Source of the DNA: Terrabacter sp. 28
GTDB lineage: Bacteria > Actinomycetota > Actinomycetes > Actinomycetales > Dermatophilaceae
Direction: 5' to 3'
Length of the DNA: 64,000 bases
NCBI GenBank assembly: GCA_000955875.1
Contig: JYOE01000031.1
Location: 30,914-94,913, forward strand
Made by a program: the position numbers and the translations under genes. The notes under the pieces are model-generated. The model searched no databases, was not told the origin of the DNA, and saw only the letters and a list, made by a program, of their open reading frames with translations. Below are positions 16,572 through 24,652 of the stretch, piece by piece (the stretch's first letter is position 1; each line of letters starts with the position of its first letter).

Positions 16572-17864
16572 ATGGCGCTTACGCCGGAACAGGTGCTCAA
16601 CAAGCACTTCCAGACCACGCAGTTTCGCCGTGGCTACGAGGAGCGGGACGTTGACGACTTCCTGGACGAGATCGTGGCGGAGATGCGCTCGCTCATCGAG
16701 CAGCGAGACGACTACCTGAAGCAGCTCAACGACTGCCGCGCGAGCAAGAACCAGTCGGCGGTGCGCGCCGACGGCGCGACCGCTGCCATGCCCGCCGTCG
16801 GGCGCCCCGGCGACGAGGCGAAGCTCGGTGGGCTCACCGCGAAGATCCAGGACGCCGAGCGTGCGTTCAAGGCGGCCACCGACCGTGCCGCCAAGGCCAA
16901 GGCCGACGCCGAGAACGCCGAGCGTGCGGCCAAGGAGCGCATCGAGCGCGCCAAGGCCGAGGCGGAGCGTGCCGAGGCCGCCGCGAAGGCAGCGGTCGAC
17001 TCGCAGGCCCTCAACGACGCCCAGGCCAAGCTGAACGGCCTGAACTCCCAGGTCGCCGAGGCCGAGGCCAAGCTCGCCAAGGCCCAGGAGAACGCCCGCG
17101 CCGCCGACGAGCGCGCCGCCAAGGCGCTCTCCGACGCCGAGGCCGCAGCGGCAGACGCCAAGCGCGTGCGCGACGAGGCCGCCGCCGACGCTCGGCGCCA
17201 GCGCGAGGAGGCCGCCAAGGCGCCCGCCGCTCCGGCTGCTGCCGCCGCCGCCGCGGCCCCCGACACGCAGGCCGTCTCGGGCAACCTCGACGCCGCGGGC
17301 GTCATCGCCCTCGCACAGCGACTGCACGACGAGCACGTCGCCGCCGGCGAGGCCAAGCGCAACGAGCTCATCACCGAGGCGGAGACCCGCCACCGTGACA
17401 TGCTCGCCGCCGCGCAGGCTCGCCACGACGAGCTCATCAACACCGGTCAGGCCCGTCACGACGAGGCCACGCAGCAGGCCGAGCAGCTGGCCGCCGCCGC
17501 GGCGACCCAGCGCGACCAGATGATCGCCGAGGCCACCTCGCAGCGCGACCAGATGATCGCCGAGGCCACGTCCAAGCGCGACCAGATGCTCAGCGACGCG
17601 AGCGCGCAGCGCGACCAGATGCTGACCGAGGCCCGCGAGCGCGCTACCGGCATGGTCGCCGAGGCGCAGCAGAAGAAGGCGGCGCTGCTCGAGGAGCTCG
17701 ACAAGCAGAAGGGGCTGCTCGACCGCAAGATCTCCGAGCTGCGAGGCTTCGAGAAGAACTACCGCACCAACCTCAAGTCCTACATCGAGGGTCAGCTGCA
17801 CGACCTCGACTCGAGCGTCCAGGAGCCGGCTCACGCCGGTGCCGGAGACGGCAACCAGGGCTGA
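16572..17864 (+). CDS. Polar growth/division scaffold DivIVA (Wag31)
   Basis: Coiled-coil protein that marks poles and septa and directs wall synthesis in actinobacteria. The N-terminal lipid-binding DivIVA domain is intact (LTPEQVLNKHF, RRGYEERDVDDFLDEI). A long Ala/Glu/Lys coiled coil follows from about residue 85, an Ala/Pro break near 218-235, a second coil, and a set of 11-residue repeats at 313-356. The ending (LRGFEKNYRTNLKSYIEGQL) resembles other actinobacterial DivIVA tails. At 430 aa it is longer than mycobacterial Wag31 (about 260 aa). Confidence 0.92.
   Translation: MALTPEQVLNKHFQTTQFRRGYEERDVDDFLDEIVAEMRSLIEQRDDYLKQLNDCRASKNQSAVRADGATAAMPAVGRPGDEAKLGGLTAKIQDAERAFKAATDRAAKAKADAENAERAAKERIERAKAEAERAEAAAKAAVDSQALNDAQAKLNGLNSQVAEAEAKLAKAQENARAADERAAKALSDAEAAAADAKRVRDEAAADARRQREEAAKAPAAPAAAAAAAAPDTQAVSGNLDAAGVIALAQRLHDEHVAAGEAKRNELITEAETRHRDMLAAAQARHDELINTGQARHDEATQQAEQLAAAAATQRDQMIAEATSQRDQMIAEATSKRDQMLSDASAQRDQMLTEARERATGMVAEAQQKKAALLEELDKQKGLLDRKISELRGFEKNYRTNLKSYIEGQLHDLDSSVQEPAHAGAGDGNQG
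17508..17639 (+). repeat. 33-bp tandem repeat (x4) in divIVA
   Basis: Four consecutive 33-bp units encode 11-residue repeats of the form (Q/K)RDQM(I/L)xxAxx at residues 313-356. Weaker copies (ARHDELINTGQ and relatives) precede them, so the hendecad pattern spans roughly residues 270-356. Eleven-residue periodicity is expected for a nearly straight or right-handed coiled coil, unlike the heptads before it. Confidence 0.85.
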
Positions 17865-17885
17865 CCCCCACCCTCGAACAGACGC

Positions 17886-17923
17886 ACGCAGGCCGTCCGG
17901 GAACCCTCCCGGGCGGCCTGCGT
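17886..17923 (+). terminator. Terminator hairpin after divIVA
   Basis: A 16-bp stem (17886-17901 with 17908-17923, one G-U pair) encloses the loop aaccct and is followed only by TGTAC, so there is no proper U-tract. It closes the dcw block and separates it from the DksA-like gene. Confidence 0.75.
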
Positions 17924-17967
17924 TGTACTCGAGGGGCCAACACTTCGGACGCATCTGCGTTTCGCGT

Positions 17968-17996
17968 TTGTGCACGCCCCGTGAGGGGCTTATTGT
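17968..17996 (+). promoter_or_regulatory. Candidate promoter of the DksA-like gene
   Basis: TTGTGC (17968-17973), a 17-bp spacer and TATTGT (17991-17996) precede the gene by 45 nt. The -10 is among the best in the window. GGAGG at 18032-18036 is the ribosome binding site. Confidence 0.5.
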
Positions 17997-18041
17997 CAGC
18001 CCCACTTGTCAGCGTCGACGGCTCGAGCGACGGAGGATCTG

Positions 18042-19370
18042 ATGGCGGCGAAGAAGACGACGGCAGCGGCGACCGCGGCCACCCGCTCGACCGCGACCAG
18101 CAGGACGCGGGCAGTGACCAGCACGAAGAGCACGTCGGCAGCGTCGAAACGCTCTGCGTCGCCATCGAAGGCTGCTGCAGCCCAGAGCCCCTCGAAGAAC
18201 GGCTCCCCGAAGGCCGCCCCGAAGACCTCCGCGAAAGGCGGTGGCGCACGCACCGCCGTGGCACGCACTGCCGCGAAGGCTGCCGGTGCGGTGAAGGGCG
18301 CCGTCGCGCGAGCAGCGGGCCGCAAGGCGAGCAGTGCTCCCGCAGCCAAGTCACCGACCAAGGCACCTGCCAAGGCGCCTGCCAAGGCGGCAACCAAGGC
18401 AGCAGCCAAGAAGTCGCCCGCCACGAAGAGCGCCACGAAGACCGCCACGAAGAGCGCGGCCAAGGCGGCAACCGTGAAGAAGGCCGCGCCCGCGAAGAGC
18501 GGGGCTGCCACGAAGAGTGCGACGGCCAAGCAGGCGGCCAAGGCCGCACCCGCGAAGACGTCGGCTGCGAAGGCCACCGCCAAGCCCGCCGCCAAGACCG
18601 CCGCCAAGACCGCGCCCAAGACCGCGCCCAAGGCCGCGTCGAAGCCGACGGCGAAGACGACGACCAAGCCGACGACCAAGACGACGACCAAGACGACCAC
18701 GACGACGGCGAAGAAGGCGGCCACCACGAAGAAGGCCGCCGCGAAGAGTGCATCCGGGTCGACCGCCCGCACGTCCCCCCGAACCGCAGCGGCCGGAAAG
18801 CCGTCTCCCACGACATCCACCCGAGCGGGTGCGGCGAGCGCGAAGTCCGCCGCGAAGGCCCCCGCCACGCGTACGAAGAAGGCAGCAGTGACGACGAGCT
18901 CAACCGCAGGTCCCCGCTCCAGCGCGACGAAGACCGCGACGAAGACGGCAAGCAAGCCCAGCGCCCGCGCCATCGCCGAGCGCCTGAGGGTCAAGGACGA
19001 CGAGTCCCCCTGGAGCGAGGACGAGATCCGCGAGGTGCGCGAGGTCCTGGTCGAGGAGATCGAGCAGCACCGCGTCGAGCTCAAGCTCGCCGAGGACGAG
19101 CTCGACGACCTGCTCCGGGCCTCGGGCGACGGCGCCGGCGACGACCAGGCCGACGCCGGTGCCAAGACGGCCGAGCGTGAGCACGAGATCTCCGTGGCCG
19201 CCAACGCCCGCGCGAGCCTGCGCCAGACCGAGCACGCGCTCGAGCAGCTCGAGGCCGGCACGTACGGCATCTGCGAGAACTGCGGCAACCCGATCGGCAA
19301 GCTTCGACTTCAGGCCCGTCCTCGTGCGACCCTGTGCATGACATGCCAGCAGAAGCAGGACCGCCACTGA
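18042..19370 (+). CDS. DksA/TraR zinc-finger protein with long Lys/Ala-rich histone-like N-terminus
   Basis: Two-part protein of 442 aa. Residues 1 to about 305 are low-complexity Lys/Ala/Thr/Ser with recurring KxxAKxA and TKSATK units, resembling eukaryotic histone H1 tails and basic tails of some actinobacterial nucleoid proteins. Residues from about 315 form a conventional DksA/TraR domain: a Glu/Leu-rich helical hairpin, then a C4 zinc finger with Cys411, Cys414, Cys432 and Cys435 (CENC and CMTC). DksA-family proteins bind RNA polymerase through the secondary channel; the basic tail probably binds DNA or RNA, which is inference. The start at ATG 18042 has GGAGG five nt upstream. It sits just before lspA-rluD-dnaE. 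Confidence 0.8.
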   Translation: MAAKKTTAAATAATRSTATSRTRAVTSTKSTSAASKRSASPSKAAAAQSPSKNGSPKAAPKTSAKGGGARTAVARTAAKAAGAVKGAVARAAGRKASSAPAAKSPTKAPAKAPAKAATKAAAKKSPATKSATKTATKSAAKAATVKKAAPAKSGAATKSATAKQAAKAAPAKTSAAKATAKPAAKTAAKTAPKTAPKAASKPTAKTTTKPTTKTTTKTTTTTAKKAATTKKAAAKSASGSTARTSPRTAAAGKPSPTTSTRAGAASAKSAAKAPATRTKKAAVTTSSTAGPRSSATKTATKTASKPSARAIAERLRVKDDESPWSEDEIREVREVLVEEIEQHRVELKLAEDELDDLLRASGDGAGDDQADAGAKTAEREHEISVAANARASLRQTEHALEQLEAGTYGICENCGNPIGKLRLQARPRATLCMTCQQKQDRH

Positions 19371-19414
19371 CGCCAGATCACGCCACGTCGACGCCCCGAG
19401 CGGGCGTCGATGGC

Positions 19415-20020
19415 GTGTCCACCACGACCACCGACGAGACCGTGAGCTCGACCCCTCCCGACGAGAGCCGCCCGACGCCAGCCCGGCGCCAGCGCCTCTT
19501 CGTCGTCCTCGGGGTCGTCGCGGTGCTCGCCTTCCTCAGCGACCAGCTCACCAAGCTGGTCGCGCTCGACGTCCTCGCCGACGGCGAGCCACGGCCGTTC
19601 ATCGGCGAGTTCATTCGCTTCAAGCTCATCGGCAACCCCGGCGCGGCGCTGTCGCTCGGCTCCGGCAACACGTGGGTGATGACGGGCATCGCGATCGCCG
19701 TGCTCGTGGCGATCGTCGTCGTCGCGCGCCAGCTTGGCTCGCGCGCCTGGGCGGTTGCCCTCGGCCTGCTGCTCGGGTCGGCCATCGGCAACCTCACCGA
19801 CCGCTTCGTGCGGCCGCCGGGTGGTGGTCAGGGCCACGTCGTCGACTTCATCGACTACAACCGGTGGTTCATCGGCAACGTCGCCGACATCTGGATCGTC
19901 AGCGCGGCCGGCCTCATCGTGGTGCTCGCGCTCGTCGGCATCGGCGTCGACGGTCGCCGTGAGCACGGTTCGTCGAAGGCCGACGCCGACACCTCCGGTG
20001 GGCGGGGCGACGATGCCTGA
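19415..20020 (+). CDS. lspA: Lipoprotein signal peptidase II LspA
   Basis: Membrane aspartic peptidase that removes signal peptides from prolipoproteins. Four hydrophobic segments are visible; conserved boxes are DQLTKLVAL, GNPGAALSL and GSAIGNLTDRF, with the second catalytic Asp in GNVADIW. I chose GTG 19415 since it follows the previous stop by 44 bp and leaves a 30-residue Ser/Thr-rich cytoplasmic tail; in-frame ATGs further up lie inside the preceding gene. Length 201 aa. Confidence 0.88.
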   Translation: MSTTTTDETVSSTPPDESRPTPARRQRLFVVLGVVAVLAFLSDQLTKLVALDVLADGEPRPFIGEFIRFKLIGNPGAALSLGSGNTWVMTGIAIAVLVAIVVVARQLGSRAWAVALGLLLGSAIGNLTDRFVRPPGGGQGHVVDFIDYNRWFIGNVADIWIVSAAGLIVVLALVGIGVDGRREHGSSKADADTSGGRGDDA

Positions 20021-20945
20021 CGTGCGCACCGTTCTCGTTCCCGACGGGCTCGAGGGAGAGCGCGTCGACGCCGGCGTCGCCCGCCTCTTCGGGGTCTCAC
20101 GCACCAAGGCGGCCGACCTCGCCGCCGACGGCCACGTCGTCGTCGACGGCAAGACCGTCGCGAAGTCCGAGCGGCTCTCGGCCGGTGCGATGCTCGAGGT
20201 GTCGCTGCCCGCCGCCGAGCAGAGCCCCAGCATCGCGGTGATCGCGCAGCCCGTGCCCGGCATGACGATCGTCCACGACGACGACGACATCGTCGTGGTC
20301 GACAAGCCCGTGGGCGTCGCGGCGCACCCGAGCCTGAACTGGACCGGGCCCGACGTCGTCGGGGGACTGGCCGCCGCCGGCTACCGCATCTCCACCTCGG
20401 GCGCCCCGGAGCGACAGGGCATCGTGAGCCGTCTCGACGTCGGCACGTCGGGCCTCATGGTGGTCGCGAAGAGCGAGTACGCCTACTCGCGCCTCAAGCA
20501 GATGTTCCGCAGCCGTGAGGTCGACAAGACCTACCACACCCTCGTGCAGGGGTTGCCCGACCCGCTCGTCGGCACGGTCGACGCGCCCATCGGCCGGCGT
20601 CCCGGGGCGGAGTTCAAGTTCGCGGTGATGAGCACCGGCAAGCCGTCGGTCACGCACTACGAGGTGCTCGAGGCGTTCCGGCACGCGAGCCTGCTCGAGA
20701 TCCACCTCGAGACCGGGCGCACCCACCAGATCCGCGTCCACATGGCCGCCCTGAAGCACCCGTGCTGCGGCGACCCGCTCTACGGCGCCGACCCGAAGCT
20801 CGCCGCGCGCCTCGGGCTCGACCGCCAGTGGCTGCACGCCACCGGGCTCGGCTTCGAGCACCCGGGCACGGGTCAGTACGTCCACTTCGAGAGCGCCTAC
20901 CCCGAGGACCTGCAGCGCGCGCTCGACATCGTCGCGACGCTCTGA
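20013..20945 (+). CDS. 23S rRNA pseudouridine synthase, RluD-like
   Basis: RluA-family pseudouridine synthase with an N-terminal S4 RNA-binding domain (RVDAGVARLFGVSRTKAADL) and the catalytic domain. The catalytic Asp142 lies in SRLDVGTSGLM, where most relatives read HRLDxxTSG. The family's GRTHQIRVHM motif near residue 240 is intact. ATG 20013 overlaps the end of lspA by 8 bp. Length 310 aa. The lspA-rluD pairing is widespread, which supports RluD over RluC. Confidence 0.88.
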   Translation: MPDVRTVLVPDGLEGERVDAGVARLFGVSRTKAADLAADGHVVVDGKTVAKSERLSAGAMLEVSLPAAEQSPSIAVIAQPVPGMTIVHDDDDIVVVDKPVGVAAHPSLNWTGPDVVGGLAAAGYRISTSGAPERQGIVSRLDVGTSGLMVVAKSEYAYSRLKQMFRSREVDKTYHTLVQGLPDPLVGTVDAPIGRRPGAEFKFAVMSTGKPSVTHYEVLEAFRHASLLEIHLETGRTHQIRVHMAALKHPCCGDPLYGADPKLAARLGLDRQWLHATGLGFEHPGTGQYVHFESAYPEDLQRALDIVATL

Positions 20946-20947
20946 TC

Positions 20948-20972
20948 CTTCACCCTCGAGCAGAGGGTGAAG
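20948..20972 (+). terminator. Terminator-like hairpin after rluD
   Basis: CTTCACCCTC and GAGGGTGAAG form a perfect 10-bp stem around gagca, starting 2 nt after the stop codon. No U-tract follows. It probably ends the lspA-rluD transcript before dnaE. Confidence 0.65.
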
Positions 20973-21046
20973 CCTGCCGTCGGCGGGAGCCGTATGCCGT
21001 CGCCGACACCCCCGACGACACGCGCGGGGGCGTCGGTGGCCGGGCT

Positions 21047-21052
21047 TAGACT
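21047..21052 (+). promoter_or_regulatory. Leaderless -10 element of dnaE
   Basis: TAGACT lies 8 nt before ATG 21061, and there is no Shine-Dalgarno sequence in between (cgtccacg). dnaE is therefore probably translated from a leaderless mRNA. Confidence 0.55.
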
Positions 21053-21060
21053 CGTCCACG

Positions 21061-24000
21061 ATGTCGACCGAAGCAGCCCCGCGCAACGACCAGAACTTCG
21101 TGCACCTCCACGTGCACACGGAGTACTCCATGCTCGACGGTGCGGCCCGCATCGGCGACCTCTTCTCCGAGGCGGCGCGCATGGGCATGCCGGCGCTGGC
21201 GACGACCGACCACGGCTACGTGTTCGGCGCCTACGAGTTCTGGAAGAAGGCGCAGGGCACGGGCGTCAAGCCGATCATCGGGGTCGAGGCCTACATCACG
21301 CCGGGCACGCACCGCACCGACCGCACCAAGGTCAGCTGGGGCGACGGGGGCCGCGACGACATCTCGGGCAGCGGCGCCTACACGCACATGACGATGCTCG
21401 CCCAGAACAACGAGGGCATGCACAACCTGTTCCGGATGAGCTCCATCGCGAGCCTCGACCAGGTGTACACGAAGTGGCCGCGCATCGACCGCGAGCTGCT
21501 CTCGACCTACGGCAAGGGCCTGATCGTCACCACCGGGTGCCCGTCGAGCGAGATCCAGACCAAGCTCCGTTTCGGCATGTACGACGAGGCCCGCGAGGTC
21601 GCCGGCGAGCTGCGCGACATCTTCGGCAACGAGAACGTCTACGTCGAGCTCATGGACCACGGCCTCGACATCGAACGGCGCACCCAGAAGGACCTCATCC
21701 GACTGGCCCGCGATCTCAAGCTGCCGCTCGTCGCCACCAACGACCTCCACTACACCCGAGCCGAGGACGCCAAGGCGCACGCGGCCCTGCTCTGCGTGCA
21801 GTCCGGCTCGACCCTGATGGACCCCAACCGGTTCAAGTTCGACGCCGACGACTTCTACCTCAAGTCCGCCCAGGAGATGCGCCACCTGTGGCGCGAGCTG
21901 CCCGAGGCCTGTGACAACACGCTGCTCATCGCCGAGCGCTGTGAGGTCTCCTTCACCGAGGGCGAGGGCCGCTACATGCCGCGGTTCCCCTGCCCCGAGG
22001 GCGAGGACGAGACGTCGTGGTTCATCAAGGAGGTCGAGACCGGCCTGCAGCGGCGCTTCCCCGAGGGGGTGCCCGACTACGCCCGCAAGCAGGCGGCCTT
22101 CGAGGAGGACGTCATCGTCTCCAAGGGCTACCCCGGCTACTTCCTCGTCGTCGCCGACTTCATCAACTGGGCCAAGCGCAACGGCATCCGCGTGGGCCCC
22201 GGCCGCGGCTCCGGTGCGGGTTCGATGTGCGCCTACGCGATGGGCATCACCGACCTCGACCCGGTGCCGCACGGACTCATCTTCGAGCGCTTCCTCAACC
22301 CCGAGCGCATGTCGATGCCCGACTTCGACGTCGACTTCGACGAGCGCCGGCGCGGTGAGGTCATCAAGTACGTCACGGAGAAGTACGGCTCCGAGCGCGT
22401 CGCGCAGATCGTCACCTACGGCACCATCAAGGCCAAGCAGGCCGTCAAGGACGCCAGCCGAGTCATGGGCCACCCGTTCGCCGTCGGCGAGCAGCTGACC
22501 AAGGCGATGCCGCCCGACGTCATGGGCAAGGGCGTGCCGCTCTCCGAGATCTACAACCCTGAGCACAAGCGCTACAACGAGGGCGTCGACTTCCGGGCGC
22601 TCGTGCAGACCGAGAAGCACTTCCAGGACGTCGTCGACACCGCCAAGGGCCTCGAGGGCCTGAAGCGCCAGTGGGGCGTCCACGCAGCTGGCGTCATCAT
22701 GAGCAGCGAGCCGCTCGTCGACGTCATCCCCATCATGAAGCGGCTGCAGGACGGCCAGGTCATCACGCAGTTCGACTACCCGAGCTGCGAGTCGCTCGGC
22801 CTGGTCAAGATGGACTTCCTCGGCCTGCGCAACCTCACGATCCTCGACGACGCCATCGAGAACATCAAGGTCAACCGCGACGAGGACATCGACCTCGACG
22901 CCCTGTCCAAGGACATGAGCGACAAGGCCACCTACGACCTGCTCGGTCGCGGTGACACGCTCGGTGTCTTCCAGCTCGACGGTGGCGGCATGCGGGCGCT
23001 GCTGCGCCTCATGCAGCCCGACAACTTCGAGGACATCTCGGCCGCACTCGCGCTCTACCGGCCGGGCCCGATGGGCGTCAACGCCCACACGAACTTCGCG
23101 CTGCGCAAGAACGGCAAGCAGGAGCTCATCCCGCTCGACCCGCAGCTGAAGGGCAAGCTCCAGCAGGAGATGATCGACGCCCTCGACCCGATCCTCGGCA
23201 TGACCTACGGCCTGGTCATCTACCAGGAGCAGGTCATGGAGATCGCCCAGAAGCTCGCGGGCTACACCCTCGGCAACGCCGACCTGCTCCGCCGCGCGAT
23301 GGGCAAGAAGAAGAAGGAGGTCCTCGACGCCGAGTACGTCCCCTTCTCCGAGGGCATGAAGGCCAAGGGCTTCAACGAGGCGTCGATCGCGGCCCTGTGG
23401 GGCGTCCTCGTCCCGTTCTCCGACTACGCGTTCAACAAGGCGCACACCGCGGCCTACGGCCTCGTGTCCTACTGGACCGGCTACCTCAAGGCCAACTACC
23501 CCGCCGAGTACATGGCGGCGCTGCTGACGAGCGTGCGCGACGACAAGGACAAGTCGGCGCTCTACCTCAACGAGTGCCGCCACATGGGCATCAAGGTGCT
23601 GCCGCCCGACGTCAACGAGTCGGTCGCCAACTTCGCCGCCGTCGGCACCGACATCCGCTTCGGGCTCGCCGCCATCCGCAACGTCGGCCTGCCGGTCGTT
23701 CAGGCCATCGTCAAGGCCCGTGAGGAGAAGGGCGCCTTCGCCTCGTTCAAGGACTTCCTCTCGAAGGTGCCGGCGGTCGTCTGCAACAAGCGCACCATCG
23801 AGTCGCTCATCAAGGGCGGCGCCTTCGACTCGCTCGGCGAGAGCCGGCGCGGCATGGTCGAGGTGCACGAGCGCTACATCGACGCCCTCGTCGAGGTGAA
23901 GAAGCAGGAGGCCATCGGCCAGGACAGCCTCTTCGGCAGCTTCGACGAGGCCGACACGGGGGCCGCCGACGGGCCGGGGGCCTTCGACGGCCTTCCGCCC

Positions 24001-24651
24001 GTGCCGTCGATGGAGTGGGACAAGGCGACGCTGCTCTCGTTCGAGCGCGAGATGCTCGGTCTCTACGTCAGCGACCACCCGCTCTTCGGCATCGAGCACA
24101 TCCTCGCCACGCACGCCGACACCTCGATCGCCTCGCTCATGGGAGACGACCCCAAGGCCGACGGCACTCCCGTCACGGTCGCGGGCCTCATCACGAGCCT
24201 GCAGCTCAAGCGCACCAAGAAGGGCGACCTCTGGGCCATTGCCACGGTCGAGGACCTCGACGGCGCCATCGAGTGCCTCTTCTTCCCGTCCGCCTACATG
24301 ACCTACTCGACGATGCTCGCCCAGGACACGGTGTGCGCCGTCAAGGGCCGCATCAGCGCCCGCGACGACTCGATCTCGATCTTCGCCCAGGAGCTGACGA
24401 TCCCCGACATCAAGGAGGGGCCGCGTGGTCCGGTCGTGCTGACGCTGCCGCTCGGGCGAGCCACCCCGGCGGTGGCCGAGAGCCTCAAGCGTGTGCTCGG
24501 TGAGCATCCCGGAGCGACCGAGGTCCAGGTCAAGCTGACGCAGCCGGGCCGGTCGGTGCTCATGTCGCTCGACGACTCGCTGCGCGTCAACGCGACGTCC
24601 GCGCTCTTCGGCGACCTCAAGGCTCTGCTCGGTCCGGCGTGCCTGAGCTGA
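21061..24651 (+). CDS. dnaE: DNA polymerase III alpha subunit DnaE
   Basis: Replicative polymerase subunit, 1196 aa. The order is standard: PHP domain at the N-terminus (FVHLHVHTEYSMLDG, residues 12-26), polymerase core with catalytic aspartates in PDFDVDFD (420-427) and GPGRGSGAGS before it, the helix-hairpin-helix region near 840-880, and an OB-fold near 1035-1085. The housekeeping DnaE1 role is inferred from its full length and neighbours. It is probably its own transcription unit, followed 1 bp later by the winged-helix gene. Confidence 0.96.
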   Translation: MSTEAAPRNDQNFVHLHVHTEYSMLDGAARIGDLFSEAARMGMPALATTDHGYVFGAYEFWKKAQGTGVKPIIGVEAYITPGTHRTDRTKVSWGDGGRDDISGSGAYTHMTMLAQNNEGMHNLFRMSSIASLDQVYTKWPRIDRELLSTYGKGLIVTTGCPSSEIQTKLRFGMYDEAREVAGELRDIFGNENVYVELMDHGLDIERRTQKDLIRLARDLKLPLVATNDLHYTRAEDAKAHAALLCVQSGSTLMDPNRFKFDADDFYLKSAQEMRHLWRELPEACDNTLLIAERCEVSFTEGEGRYMPRFPCPEGEDETSWFIKEVETGLQRRFPEGVPDYARKQAAFEEDVIVSKGYPGYFLVVADFINWAKRNGIRVGPGRGSGAGSMCAYAMGITDLDPVPHGLIFERFLNPERMSMPDFDVDFDERRRGEVIKYVTEKYGSERVAQIVTYGTIKAKQAVKDASRVMGHPFAVGEQLTKAMPPDVMGKGVPLSEIYNPEHKRYNEGVDFRALVQTEKHFQDVVDTAKGLEGLKRQWGVHAAGVIMSSEPLVDVIPIMKRLQDGQVITQFDYPSCESLGLVKMDFLGLRNLTILDDAIENIKVNRDEDIDLDALSKDMSDKATYDLLGRGDTLGVFQLDGGGMRALLRLMQPDNFEDISAALALYRPGPMGVNAHTNFALRKNGKQELIPLDPQLKGKLQQEMIDALDPILGMTYGLVIYQEQVMEIAQKLAGYTLGNADLLRRAMGKKKKEVLDAEYVPFSEGMKAKGFNEASIAALWGVLVPFSDYAFNKAHTAAYGLVSYWTGYLKANYPAEYMAALLTSVRDDKDKSALYLNECRHMGIKVLPPDVNESVANFAAVGTDIRFGLAAIRNVGLPVVQAIVKAREEKGAFASFKDFLSKVPAVVCNKRTIESLIKGGAFDSLGESRRGMVEVHERYIDALVEVKKQEAIGQDSLFGSFDEADTGAADGPGAFDGLPPVPSMEWDKATLLSFEREMLGLYVSDHPLFGIEHILATHADTSIASLMGDDPKADGTPVTVAGLITSLQLKRTKKGDLWAIATVEDLDGAIECLFFPSAYMTYSTMLAQDTVCAVKGRISARDDSISIFAQELTIPDIKEGPRGPVVLTLPLGRATPAVAESLKRVLGEHPGATEVQVKLTQPGRSVLMSLDDSLRVNATSALFGDLKALLGPACLS

Positions 24652-24652
24652 C

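Noticed and set aside
18350..18760. Lys/Ala repeat region as a CRISPR or satellite array
   Set aside because: It is an open, in-frame coding stretch with varying units and no spacer structure.
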